Source: Anaerolineae bacterium (GTDB taxonomy: Bacteria > Chloroflexota > Anaerolineae > Promineifilales > Promineifilaceae). Taken from it: 64,000 nt of DNA. Every line of letters begins with the position of its first letter. The stretch's first letter is position 1. The position numbers were made by a program, and so were the translations under genes. Below the pieces are notes generated by a model. That model ran no database searches and was not told the origin of the DNA. It saw only the letters and a program-made list of their open reading frames with translations. This document shows positions 35,151 through 43,997 of the stretch, piece after piece. The stretch lies in NCBI GenBank assembly GCA_023954475.1, contig JAMLHW010000003.1, positions 434,001 through 498,000 on the forward strand, written 5' to 3'.

Positions 35151-36290
35151 ATGGACAGGTACGAAGAAGCTGCTTTGTATGAGCAAATCGCTGAACTCCA
35201 ACGCGAAAACTGGGCTTTGCAGCAGCGTCTAGACTATGAGATCCCTTACCACGATTTGGTTGCCCAATACCGTGCTATTCTCAATGCCATTCCCGACCTG
35301 ATCTTGCGCATCAATCGTGCGGGCATTGTTGTTGGTTATCGAGCTTCACGCGAACTAGGCCCGTATGTGCCACCGAACCAATTTGTTGGTCGTCATGTAT
35401 CTGAAATCATTTCGGCCGAAGCGGCGGAACGTTTACTGGCACTACTAGAAATGGTATTGACAACTGGTCAAATGCAGGTTTTTGAATACCGATTGCCCGG
35501 TGGGAGTGCAGCAGAATGGCGCGACTTTGAAGCCCGTATCGCATTGGTCAGCGTTGACGAAGTGGTCAGTGTCGTGCGCGATGTGACCAGTCGTAAACGC
35601 GCTGAGCAACATGCATTGCGTTCAGAGCGGTTGGCGGCTTTAGGCTTGATGGCGGCAGCGCTGGCTCATGAAGTTAACAATCCGCTGCAAATAATGCAAA
35701 GTCATCTCGACCTCGTACTTGACTTTGATTTGTCATCGGCCGAAAAAGAGCAGTATTTGCATATTATTCACGCCCAAATTGAGCGTTTGAGCTTCACAAC
35801 GCAGCGGATCCTCAACTTTGCCAACCCACAAAAGGCGCAGCGGCAACCAACAACAGTTGTGCGGCCGATTCGGCATGTATTGGTGCTTGCCGCCAACCAA
35901 TTGCAACAAAAGCACATCAGCATATCTACAGACTTTCAGCCGTCTTCGCATGTCATGGCCGATCCTGACGAATTGGCACAACTTGTACTTAACTTGATCT
36001 TAAATGCAGTTGAATCGATGAATGGTGGTGGCAAGATTCACATAGCGACCTATGAACTGGACGAACACGTCGTTATCGCTATGTCTAACAACGGACCGGC
36101 GATTCCAGAAAACGATTTGCCGCACATTTTTGAACCCCTATACACGACTAAAACAGAAGGTTCCGGACTCGGTCTCTGGCTGAGTCATGAAATTGTCAAA
36201 CGCTATGGTGGCACATTATCGGCCGAAAATCTGCCCAATAACTCTGGCGTGTTGTTCAAAGTGAAATTACCGATAGCAACTGAAATATGA
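35151..36290 (+). CDS. PAS-domain sensor histidine kinase
   Basis: 379 residues, soluble. A short N-terminal coiled coil (3-35) leads into a PAS domain (about 38-150), then HisKA with the phospho-acceptor His173 in AAALAHEVNNPLQIMQ, then HATPase_c with N box NLILNAVESMNGGGK, G1 FEPLYTTKTEGSGLGLWLSHEIV (read in two parts) and an ending typical of the family. No membrane helices, so it senses a cytoplasmic signal. A TAGACT -10-like box at 35139-35144 lies 6 nt from the ATG, so translation may be leaderless. Its stop overlaps the regulator start (ATGA). Confidence 0.92.
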   Translation: MDRYEEAALYEQIAELQRENWALQQRLDYEIPYHDLVAQYRAILNAIPDLILRINRAGIVVGYRASRELGPYVPPNQFVGRHVSEIISAEAAERLLALLEMVLTTGQMQVFEYRLPGGSAAEWRDFEARIALVSVDEVVSVVRDVTSRKRAEQHALRSERLAALGLMAAALAHEVNNPLQIMQSHLDLVLDFDLSSAEKEQYLHIIHAQIERLSFTTQRILNFANPQKAQRQPTTVVRPIRHVLVLAANQLQQKHISISTDFQPSSHVMADPDELAQLVLNLILNAVESMNGGGKIHIATYELDEHVVIAMSNNGPAIPENDLPHIFEPLYTTKTEGSGLGLWLSHEIVKRYGGTLSAENLPNNSGVLFKVKLPIATEI

Positions 36291-37078
36291 TGCTTCCACC
36301 TGCAACGGAATCAAGTCAGCGATCGGGACGGTTGCTCATTGTTGACGATGAATCTCACATCCGCTCCGCATTGCGGCGAGCGTTTACAGAAACGGGACAT
36401 GATGTTTACGAAGCTGCGACTGGTCAGCATGCTTTGAATTTGCTGAAGGCAATGCCCTTTGATGTGATGGTGCTTGATTTGCGCATGCCCGAAATGGATG
36501 GGATCGAATTGATTCAGCAAGCTGGGCAAATTCGGCAGCCTTTGTCGATTATTGTGTTAACCGGATATGCTTCCCTGGAAAGTGCTATTACTGCCGTGAG
36601 GTCGCCGATTGTGATCGATTATTTGCAAAAACCGGTGCGGTTGCGTGACCTTGTGACAATAGTAGATCAAGCATTGATACGATCCGGCAAACAAACTCAA
36701 ACTGGTGCGTCGCCTTCAGAACACGACAGCGTTACGGAGGAATCGGCCGAAACGACATCACAACCGCAGACCATTCAGGTCAATCCCCTTTTGCTCGATC
36801 CAAACCGACGCATTCTGAAATCGACGGTTGATTTATCATGGCAATGTGAGTTGACTGCCAATGAAGTCGCTGTACTGAAAGCACTTATGGCTGAACCCAA
36901 TCGTGTCTTGAGTTGCAGCGAATTGGGATATGCTGTCTGGCATCGTTACGTGGCAGAGCCGCAGGCACAGGGACCAATTCGGCTGATCGTCTATCGCTTG
37001 CGACGCAAAATGCGTTCTCTTCCGGCACACGCTGACATAATCCGTACGGTACGTGGTAGCGGCTACGTGCTATTTTGA
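36287..37078 (+). CDS. OmpR-type response regulator
   Basis: 263 residues. Receiver domain: acidic pair Asp20/Asp21, phospho-acceptor Asp64 (MVLDLRMPEMDG), Thr92 and Lys115. A Ser/Gln/Thr-rich linker (about 130-165) leads to a winged-helix DNA-binding domain (about 170-263) with LTANEVAVLKALMAEPNRVLS and the terminal VRGSGYVLF typical of Trans_reg_C. It is coupled translationally to the kinase. Its position directly ahead of the adenylation-halogenase genes makes it a candidate regulator of that cluster, by context only. Confidence 0.92.
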   Translation: MMLPPATESSQRSGRLLIVDDESHIRSALRRAFTETGHDVYEAATGQHALNLLKAMPFDVMVLDLRMPEMDGIELIQQAGQIRQPLSIIVLTGYASLESAITAVRSPIVIDYLQKPVRLRDLVTIVDQALIRSGKQTQTGASPSEHDSVTEESAETTSQPQTIQVNPLLLDPNRRILKSTVDLSWQCELTANEVAVLKALMAEPNRVLSCSELGYAVWHRYVAEPQAQGPIRLIVYRLRRKMRSLPAHADIIRTVRGSGYVLF

Positions 37079-37409
37079 AGTTCTGCATTGAAATAAAATT
37101 GCAATGTTGCAAATCTGGATATTCGCTATACTTTGTTAAGAGTCGACAGCTAGTCAATTCTGATGCGACATCGGTACCAAGCACACACATCATTGCATCC
37201 CTCTACCAACTTTGACAAGCGGATTCATTGGGAATCTGCTGGGGTCTTTCCGTATCGTACGCAATTTAATGCTGATCCGTCCTATTGATGGATGACCTGT
37301 GCATAGATGAGAATTGTTCGAGGTCTCCCTTTGCCTTGGGCGATGCGACCAGCACACATTTGCGTGGAAAATTACACCTTGTTTTTGTAAATTAATCTCG
37401 GAGAAGTTG
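37079..37409 (+). promoter_or_regulatory. Intergenic control region upstream of the adenylation gene
   Basis: 331 bp with no convincing gene. A direct repeat TTGCAA-TG-TTGCAA (37099-37112) lies 14 nt before a TATACT -10-like box (37127-37132). Tandem half-sites of this sort at the -35 region are what an OmpR-type regulator would bind. The adenylation gene has its own GGAG site at 37401. Transcription from TATACT would give a leader of about 270 nt. All regulatory calls are inference. Confidence 0.38.
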
Positions 37410-39020
37410 ATGGCGTTTTTGCTACATCAATTGTTAACTGAAAGTGCTGCGCGATTGCCTGACCGCGAAGCCGTCCGCTTTGAGGGGCAGGGCATGACTT
37501 ATGCTGAGTTAGATACAGTGACTAACCAGACCGCGCGGGCATTGCAGGATGCCGGTGTGCGGCGTGGCGATCGGGTCGGGCTATATGTGCACAAGTCGCC
37601 GGCATCGATTATCGGTGTTTTCGGTATCATGAAAGCGGGTGGCGTTTATGTGCCGCTCGATCCCAATGCACCGGCCAAACGATTGGCATTTATCACGCGC
37701 AATTGTGATGTGTCGGTGCTGCTGACTTCGGCCGAAAAGCTGCCAACGCTCGCCGAATTCTTTGAAGAAGGCACGCCACTGACCCATGTCATCCTCACTG
37801 ATGCTGCTGCCGATGACGTGACTCTACCCGAATCAGTTAACATGGTGTCGTGGGACGAGGTGCGCAGTCAAAGCGCCGAGCCTGTCGACGACGGTGGTGT
37901 CATCGAGACCGATCTCGCCTACATTCTCTACACCTCCGGTTCAACCGGTGACCCGAAAGGTGTCATGATCGCCCACCGCACCATCTTCACATTTGTCAAC
38001 TGGTGTTATGAGACATTTCGAATTTCGGCCGAAGATCGCATGACCGGTCATGCACCGCTGCATTTTGACCTGTCCACTTTTGATATCTACGTGACGATTA
38101 AAGCCGGCGCGACCCTTGTTCTTGTACCGGAGACCTTGTCGACATTTCCCATCAACCTGGTGCGTTTGCTGCAAAATGAACGCATTACAGTTACCTATCT
38201 GGTGCCGTCGATCCTGTCGCTGATGGTCAACTACGGCCGTATCAAGCAGCACGATTTGTCTGCGCTGCGTACAGTGCTATTTGCCGGTGAAGTTTTTCCG
38301 ATCAAATACCTGCGCATGCTCGTGGAAGCTGTTCCACACGCTGATTTTTACAATTTGTATGGCCCGACTGAGACCAATGTGTGTACGTACTATAAAGTGC
38401 AGCCACACGATTTGGAGCCGGAGCGGACGCAACCCGTTCCAATTGGCATCGCCTGCGAAAATATGGAAGTTTTCGCTGTCGATGATGATGGTGAACTGGT
38501 GACTCAGATCGGTGTGGAGGGTGAGTTATGGGCACGCGGCTCGTGCGTGGCTCAGGGTTACTGGGGCGATGCGGAGAAAACGGCACGCAATTTTGTGCCC
38601 AATACGTTTCAACCGCACTACAAGGAAACGGCCTATCGCACCGGGGATATTGTTACGCTGGCAGAAGACGGGCATAACTGGATATATGTCGGCCGACGCG
38701 ATCACATGATCAAGAGCCGTGGCTATCGAATTGAATTAGGTGAGATTGAGGCAGCGCTTTACAATCATCCGTCGATCAAGGAATTGGCCGTTGTTGCTGT
38801 GCCGGATGAGTTGCTGGGTAACCGCATTAAGGCGTATGTCGTCTGCCTCGAAGGGCGGATGTTGACGCTTCCGGAGATCGAACAACATGCACAGGCGCAT
38901 TTGCCGCGCTATATGGTGCCGGAAAGCTTTGTTTTTCTGGATGAACTGCCGAAAACGTCAACCGGAAAGGTCAATCGGCCGAAGTTGGCACAACTTGGCA
39001 TGGCGAAACAGACAACGTAA
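37410..39020 (+). CDS. Stand-alone adenylation enzyme, predicted L-proline--carrier protein ligase
   Basis: 536 residues, a complete NRPS-type adenylation domain with no carrier or condensation domain: A3 LYTSGSTGDPKG (174-184), A5 NLYGPTETN, A7 YRTGD (409-413), A8 RDHMIKSRGYRIELGEIE, A10 PKTSTGK with Lys520. The ten pocket residues by alignment to GrsA are D220 L221 F224 Y263 L290 A292 L316 V324 C325 K520, i.e. DLFYLALVCK. The signature I remember for the proline-activating PltF is DLLYLALVCK, one difference. It should form prolyl-AMP and load the carrier protein at 40443. ATG 37410 after GGAG; a start at 37314 would add a Cys-rich unlike tail. Confidence 0.87.
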   Translation: MAFLLHQLLTESAARLPDREAVRFEGQGMTYAELDTVTNQTARALQDAGVRRGDRVGLYVHKSPASIIGVFGIMKAGGVYVPLDPNAPAKRLAFITRNCDVSVLLTSAEKLPTLAEFFEEGTPLTHVILTDAAADDVTLPESVNMVSWDEVRSQSAEPVDDGGVIETDLAYILYTSGSTGDPKGVMIAHRTIFTFVNWCYETFRISAEDRMTGHAPLHFDLSTFDIYVTIKAGATLVLVPETLSTFPINLVRLLQNERITVTYLVPSILSLMVNYGRIKQHDLSALRTVLFAGEVFPIKYLRMLVEAVPHADFYNLYGPTETNVCTYYKVQPHDLEPERTQPVPIGIACENMEVFAVDDDGELVTQIGVEGELWARGSCVAQGYWGDAEKTARNFVPNTFQPHYKETAYRTGDIVTLAEDGHNWIYVGRRDHMIKSRGYRIELGEIEAALYNHPSIKELAVVAVPDELLGNRIKAYVVCLEGRMLTLPEIEQHAQAHLPRYMVPESFVFLDELPKTSTGKVNRPKLAQLGMAKQTT

Positions 39021-39064
39021 AGAACTCATTGAGGTAAAAGTCAACCTAACGGAGACAAAGAATA

Positions 39065-40312
39065 ATGCAAACAGATGTTGTTATTGTTGGTGGCGGTCCG
39101 GCTGGTGCAGCCAGCGCCCTTTTCCTGCATAAGCAGGGTATTAAATCGATCATAGTTGAGAAAGAGGCATTTCCTCGCTATCATATTGGTGAGTCATTGA
39201 CGACCAGAGCCGGTAATTTACTGCGTGAACTGGGTTTTGAAGCGGAGATGCTCGAGTGGGAACACCCGCGCAAAGTCGGTGTTAAAGTATACGGTCCTGA
39301 GGGCAAGAATTCGTTCTATGTGCCTGTGATGGGGCGTGACGACAACGGTGAATTGTATGATACGTATACCTGGCAGGTACGTCGTGCAGATTTCGACAAT
39401 ATGTTGATGGAAAAAGCACGCGAGTGCGGTGTTGAGGTGATCGACGGGCGTGCGCTTCGGCCGATACAAGATGGTGACAAAGTTGTCGGCGTCGAAGTGC
39501 AGTTGGACGACGGTGAAACCGTCGAGATCGCCTCAAAAGTCTTGATCGATGCGTCAGGTCAGTCCACATTCCTGGCCGGTGCCGGATTGACCAGCCCCAA
39601 AGATCGCGATCGTTACGATAATCAGGTCGCCATCTTTTCACAGGTACGCAACACGCGACGCGACATCGACAATCGGGACGATACACTTATTTTTTACCAG
39701 AAGATGTTTCACTGGGCGTGGTTCATTCCGCTTGATGACGACGTCGTCAGTGTTGGCGTCACCGTTCCGACAGAATACTTCCAGTCACAAGACGAGAGTC
39801 CGGAAGCGTTCTTGTTGCGGGAACTGGGTGAACTCAACTCAGAACTCGATATCCGCGTGCCTGACCGCACATTTTTGGAGCCGGTTCGCGCTGCTTCCAA
39901 CTACTCGTATCATATCGAGCAGTTTGCCGGAGATGGTTGGCTGTGCGTAGGTGATTCGCATCGTTTTATTGACCCCATCTTTTCGTTTGGCGTGACCTTT
40001 GCCATCGCCGAAGCCAAAAAAGCGGCCAATGCGATTGCCGCTTACCTGAGCGAAGACAATCAGGGTGACGTCGCATCACTGCTGGCTTATCAAGAAGACG
40101 CCGAGTCAGGTCAGGATGTGATTCAGGCCTTGATCGATGCGTTTTGGAACCATCCGTTTGCTTTCGCTTTTTTCGCTCATAGCCGTTATGTCGAGGATTT
40201 TGTCGATATGTTTGCCGGGCGAATTTATATGGATGAGCCGTCGCGCGGTTTGCAGGCGATTCACACGATTAACGAGCAGCATCCCGGCAAGATTGCCGGT
40301 CAGTTGGCTTAG
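39065..40312 (+). CDS. Flavin-dependent halogenase 1 (carrier-protein-substrate type)
   Basis: 415 residues. FAD motif VGGGPAGAASAL (8-19) and GES at 42-44. Lys70 (HPRKVG) aligns with the essential halogenase lysine that forms or positions hypohalous acid. The WxWxIP motif is W217-A-W-F-I-P222. The Fx.Px.Sx.G halogenase motif is F301-I-D-P-I-F-S-F-G309. Together these separate halogenases from monooxygenases and geranylgeranyl reductases. The family closest in pattern is PltA/CndH-like, which acts on carrier-bound substrates. It needs reduced flavin from a reductase not seen here. ATG 39065 after ACGGAGAC; 44 bp after the adenylation gene, so the same transcript. Confidence 0.87.
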   Translation: MQTDVVIVGGGPAGAASALFLHKQGIKSIIVEKEAFPRYHIGESLTTRAGNLLRELGFEAEMLEWEHPRKVGVKVYGPEGKNSFYVPVMGRDDNGELYDTYTWQVRRADFDNMLMEKARECGVEVIDGRALRPIQDGDKVVGVEVQLDDGETVEIASKVLIDASGQSTFLAGAGLTSPKDRDRYDNQVAIFSQVRNTRRDIDNRDDTLIFYQKMFHWAWFIPLDDDVVSVGVTVPTEYFQSQDESPEAFLLRELGELNSELDIRVPDRTFLEPVRAASNYSYHIEQFAGDGWLCVGDSHRFIDPIFSFGVTFAIAEAKKAANAIAAYLSEDNQGDVASLLAYQEDAESGQDVIQALIDAFWNHPFAFAFFAHSRYVEDFVDMFAGRIYMDEPSRGLQAIHTINEQHPGKIAGQLA

Positions 40313-40366
40313 TGTCGGGCTGCAAAATGGTCCATTCGGCAAGTGCTTAAGCTATTGGTTACTCTG

Positions 40367-40393
40367 GCAGCGCGGGCATCCTTGCCCGCCTGC
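40367..40393. repeat. GC-rich hairpin element between halogenase 1 and the carrier protein
   Basis: GCAG-c-GCGGGCA (40367-40378), loop TCCT, TGCCCGC-CTGC (40383-40393): an 11-bp stem with one bulge. There is no T tract on either strand, so it is not a classic terminator. The sequence resembles the GCGGGCA/TGCCCGC REP-type palindromes scattered in many environmental genomes. It could act as an mRNA stabiliser within the operon. Confidence 0.6.
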
Positions 40394-40442
40394 AGACAGA
40401 ATGAACCACTAAAGATAGATCAAAAGTAAAGGAGAAAGGATT

Positions 40443-40700
40443 GTGAATACCGAACAGATTTTGGAACGGTTTATTGTCGACGAGTTGCTTTTAGGTGCGG
40501 GTGCGGAACAGATTGGCGTGGATGATCCGTTAGTGAGCAGCCGTGTTCTGGACTCATTGGGATTGTTGCGGATGGTGACATTCATCGAGGAACGCTTTGG
40601 CGTGACAATCGAGGATGGTGAGTTGATTCCGGACAATTTTGAGACGATCCGCCAAATTACAGAAATGATAGCGAGTAAACAGCCCACTTCGGCCGATTAG
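40443..40700 (+). CDS. Free-standing acyl/peptidyl carrier protein
   Basis: 85 residues, four-helix carrier protein. The phosphopantetheine attachment site is Ser38 in SRVLDSLGLLRMV. It is acidic, as expected (EDGELIPDNFE). Start GTG at 40443 behind AAAGGAGAAAGGA. Placed between two halogenases and after the adenylation enzyme, it should be the proline carrier (PltL-like role) on which oxidation and halogenation take place. No thioesterase domain is fused. A phosphopantetheinyl transferase is not in the window. Confidence 0.9.
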   Translation: MNTEQILERFIVDELLLGAGAEQIGVDDPLVSSRVLDSLGLLRMVTFIEERFGVTIEDGELIPDNFETIRQITEMIASKQPTSAD

Positions 40701-40820
40701 TGCGGAAGATTGCGGATAGGGGACATCATTCATTAAAGAGACATTCGGCCGAAACAAGTTCAATGTGTCCGGCAAACACGCCCCGTTTGTGAGAACATTG
40801 ATTAGGCCAGGAGCAAAACT

Positions 40821-42071
40821 ATGAAAACTCAAGTAGCAATTGTAGGTGGTGGTCCTGGTGGCGTGGCAAGCGCCATCTCATTGGCGAACAAAGGGATTCA
40901 ATCGGTGATCATCGAAAAGGATCAATTCCCGCGTTTTCACATCGGTGAATCGATGACCGGTGAATGTGGCGGTCTGGTTCGTAAATTGGGGCTTGAAACA
41001 GAGATGCTGCAACGTCAATATCCGGTAAAACATGGCGTTCGTGTCTATGGTCAAAGCAGCGAAAACACGTTTTGGATTCCTGTGATGAAGCGATCCGATG
41101 AAGGTGAGTTGGAGGAAACAACGACCTGGCAAGTGCGCCGTAGCGACTTTGACAAGATGCTCCTCGACAAAGCCAAATCGCTTGGCGTGCCGATTATCAA
41201 CGGGAAAGCAACCGGTGTGATCCAGGCAAATGACAGCACTGTCACGGGTGTTGAAGTGCGTCTCGAAAACGGCGAAGTTGAAATGATCGAGTCCGAAATG
41301 GTCATCGACGCCTCCGGACAAGCCACGTTTCTCTCCAATATCGGAGTCGCCGGCAATAAGGACCGCGGTAAATATGACCGTCAGTTGGCTCTTTATGCCC
41401 ATGTCACAGGCGCACAACGAGATGAAGTAGACAACACCTTGATTTTCTACGAGAAGAAGAATCATTGGGGTTGGTTTATTCCCATTGATGACGAAACGGT
41501 TAGTATCGGCATCGTGGCTCCGACAGATTACTATAAGAGTTATGGTGAAACGCCTGAAGAATTCTTTAAACGAAAACTGCACTCGTTTCATCCTGAGATA
41601 ACGCGCAGGGTGGCTAATCTCGAGTCAATCGGAGAGGTGCACGCGAGTTCCAACTACTCGTATCACATCAAAGAGTTTACCGGTAAAGGATTCATCTGTG
41701 TCGGTGATTCCCATCGTTTTATCGACCCGATATTCTCGTTTGGTGTTCACTTTTCCATTACGGAAGGAATGATGGCAGCGGATGCCATTGAGGCCTATCT
41801 GGCCGATGGACAAGGCCGTGAAGCAGAAAATCCATTCGCCGAGTTGCAAAGTCATTTTGAACTGGGTCAGGATTCGATTGAAGATTTAGTCGACTGTTTT
41901 TGGGGCAACCCGTTTGCGTTTACATTCTTTGCGCACCAACGGTATAGAGAAGATATTATCGATTTGTTCGCCGGTCGCGTATACCAGAAGAATCCGTCTC
42001 CGGGATTGGCAGCGCTGCGAACTGTTAATGCGCAGATAGCAGAACAAAATATGACAGTTTCGGCCGATTGA
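40821..42071 (+). CDS. Flavin-dependent halogenase 2
   Basis: 416 residues, close paralogue of the protein at 39065. FAD motif VGGGPGGVASAI (8-19), GES 42-44, Lys70 (YPVKHG), WxWxIP at W216-G-W-F-I-P221 and F300-I-D-P-I-F-S-F-G308. All halogenase hallmarks are intact. The two paralogues share the same C-terminal architecture (FAGRxYxxxPSxGLxAxxTxN). Separate copies may halogenate different ring positions, or one may be specialised. ATG 40821 follows CCAGGAG. A TTCGGCCGAA copy lies in the 120-bp gap before it. Confidence 0.87.
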   Translation: MKTQVAIVGGGPGGVASAISLANKGIQSVIIEKDQFPRFHIGESMTGECGGLVRKLGLETEMLQRQYPVKHGVRVYGQSSENTFWIPVMKRSDEGELEETTTWQVRRSDFDKMLLDKAKSLGVPIINGKATGVIQANDSTVTGVEVRLENGEVEMIESEMVIDASGQATFLSNIGVAGNKDRGKYDRQLALYAHVTGAQRDEVDNTLIFYEKKNHWGWFIPIDDETVSIGIVAPTDYYKSYGETPEEFFKRKLHSFHPEITRRVANLESIGEVHASSNYSYHIKEFTGKGFICVGDSHRFIDPIFSFGVHFSITEGMMAADAIEAYLADGQGREAENPFAELQSHFELGQDSIEDLVDCFWGNPFAFTFFAHQRYREDIIDLFAGRVYQKNPSPGLAALRTVNAQIAEQNMTVSAD

Positions 42072-42545
42072 TCGTACTGTTCTGCATAGAAAACATTGTC
42101 CTGTTGGATGTAACCACAACAAAAGATTGAAAAATGAGGGGAGGTTGCCGGTTTACAAGCAACAGGTGTTCCGGTATGTGATACAAAGCTGCCACGTGTT
42201 GCAACAGGATGCAGTGGCGGCTCAACCCACAATTTCTGAATTAATAATTGAGTCAGATTGGGCACAATTTACAGCATTGTGCTTATTGCTTAGATGTGTA
42301 CCGCACGTGTGCATCCGGGCAAACAAAGACCGTGATCAAAATCGTCTATTGGTGACCAGCTTGTCCATCTTTGCTGATGGTTAAGCGTGACGGATTGTCT
42401 TCAGTCATGGTGTTATGTGCTGTCGAATAGCTTTTGCGATGTTTCTGGAAGTTCTCGGCTTTAACCCACCGCCAAATCAAAGCAGTTAGCCGTCAATAAC
42501 GCTCGCAGCGCTGTTCTAATTTTCAACTTACAGGAGAGGGATTTC
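42072..42545. other. 474-bp intergenic region between halogenases 2 and 3
   Basis: No gene that I can support; small frames here have no family features. A hairpin GCTGCCAC (42188-42195) / GTGGCGGC (42214-42221) encloses a TGTTGCAACA palindrome and may be a structured leader or an operator. The final 20 bp contain the AGGAGAGGG ribosome site for halogenase 3, which may therefore have its own promoter somewhere in this stretch. Confidence 0.4.
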
Positions 42546-43919
42546 ATGCAAGGTGAAGCAAATGAGTTGAAGCTTCGTGTTAAGAATCGGAATACTATTC
42601 CGACTCAATGTGATGTTGTTGTCATTGGAGGCGGGCCAGCCGGAAGCAGCGTCGCTACCGCGCTAGCACAAGCCGGTTTCGACGTTGTCCTTTTCGAAAA
42701 AGAACGGTTCCCACGTCCGCAGGTCGGCGAAAGCATTATTCCGCATATGTGGCGCTACACTGATATGCTCGGTGTCAGCGATGCGATTCGTGCTGAAGGC
42801 TTTCTGGCAAAGGCAGGCGGTATCATCGTTTGGGATGACATCATTCACCAGATGCGTTTTTCCAGTTTTGGATATAACGATCCGGATCGCGTTGGTTTGC
42901 ACGTCGAGCGCGATATTTTTTATAACTTATTGTTGCAGTTTTACGTTGCATGTGGCGCAAACGTCTTTGAAGAAGTTGCTGTAGGCAAGGTAGATTTTAC
43001 TGACAATCAATGGCCTAAGGTTGACTACGTTGATCGCCGTGGCGGCGGATTTCAGCGTGGTGCAATTGCTTGTCGCTATGTCGTTGACGGCAGTGGTCAT
43101 GCAGCGGTGATAGCGCGTCAATTGAATGCTCGCAAGCTGGTAAGCGAGGAAGTCAATTACCTTGGCATATGGGGTTACTACAAGAATTCGTACTTCGTAG
43201 GTGTCGATCAGCGAGCCCATCCGCCGGAGGATGCGTATGCTGTCAAGCCGGTCACATTTGTCACCTCATTTGAAGATGGCTGGATATGGCATATCATTTT
43301 GCGCGAAAGCACCAGTGTTGGCCTGGTGATTAATCGCGGTCAAATCAAGGGCATGGGTCGGGAAGCTCAGGAGCAATATCTGCGTGAATCGGTAGCCAAA
43401 GTGCCCATTCTCCAGGACCTGCTGGCGCCGGCAACCTTTATCGAAGGTTCTATGTGTTTTCGGCCGGATTACTCGTACTATTCACAGACAATCGTCGGTG
43501 ACAATTTTTACTGTATTGGCGATGCTGGTGCATTTGTCGATCCGATTTTTTCGCAAGGTGTCGTTGCTGCTTTTTATAATGCAGCGACTGTCGCCTGGGC
43601 GATTAAAGCTTCTTTTGAGAATGAAAGTCGCCGCACACGTTACAGTCAGCTTGCTGAAAGGCAAATGCTGCAATATTATGGTTTTTCACGTTTGTTGGCA
43701 TTGGGTGACTTTGGTGGCGAAGGTGTCGATCCTCATCTGGTCAAATCAATGATGCGGGCTTTCCCGCGCAACGAATTGGAATTGGCCATGGCGGCATCTA
43801 TGACAACGAATCGCTCTCACTATTTACAGCGTATGATCCGCGAAGCGGGTCTGTTTGATTATTCGGGAGAGGATTTTGCCCAGGGCAAGCTGGAAGTGTT
43901 GACTGGGGTAACCTTCTAG
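42546..43919 (+). CDS. Flavin-dependent halogenase-like enzyme 3 (divergent)
   Basis: 457 residues. It has a 20-residue N-terminal extension, FAD motif VIGGGPAGSSVATAL (26-40), GES at 61-63, and Lys89 (FLAKAGG) in the place of the halogenase lysine. The tryptophan motif is altered: W246-I-W-H-I-I251, with Ile replacing the final Pro. The Fx.Px.Sx.G motif is kept as F330-V-D-P-I-F-S-Q-G338. It is clearly a different subfamily from the two paralogues upstream. It may be a third halogenase with another substrate or a related flavin oxidoreductase. ATG 42546 has AGGAGAGGG upstream. Confidence 0.82.
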   Translation: MQGEANELKLRVKNRNTIPTQCDVVVIGGGPAGSSVATALAQAGFDVVLFEKERFPRPQVGESIIPHMWRYTDMLGVSDAIRAEGFLAKAGGIIVWDDIIHQMRFSSFGYNDPDRVGLHVERDIFYNLLLQFYVACGANVFEEVAVGKVDFTDNQWPKVDYVDRRGGGFQRGAIACRYVVDGSGHAAVIARQLNARKLVSEEVNYLGIWGYYKNSYFVGVDQRAHPPEDAYAVKPVTFVTSFEDGWIWHIILRESTSVGLVINRGQIKGMGREAQEQYLRESVAKVPILQDLLAPATFIEGSMCFRPDYSYYSQTIVGDNFYCIGDAGAFVDPIFSQGVVAAFYNAATVAWAIKASFENESRRTRYSQLAERQMLQYYGFSRLLALGDFGGEGVDPHLVKSMMRAFPRNELELAMAASMTTNRSHYLQRMIREAGLFDYSGEDFAQGKLEVLTGVTF

Positions 43920-43997
43920 TGCCGCAAATAGTTAAAGGTGTAGGTTGCGATCCCAACACTTCGCAAAATCATGCAAGCAGGGTACTAGGCGCTCGTT

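Noticed and set aside
37410-39020. D-alanine--carrier (DltA) or exosortase-associated acyl ligase identity for the adenylating enzyme
   Set aside because: No dltB/D is present, the pocket code fits proline better, and the A4 region differs from what I recall of the exosortase-associated ligases.
39065-40312. Annotating the flavoenzymes as geranylgeranyl reductases
   Set aside because: They share the fold, but WxWxIP, the catalytic Lys and Fx.Px.Sx.G are halogenase hallmarks, and a carrier protein and adenylating enzyme are adjacent.
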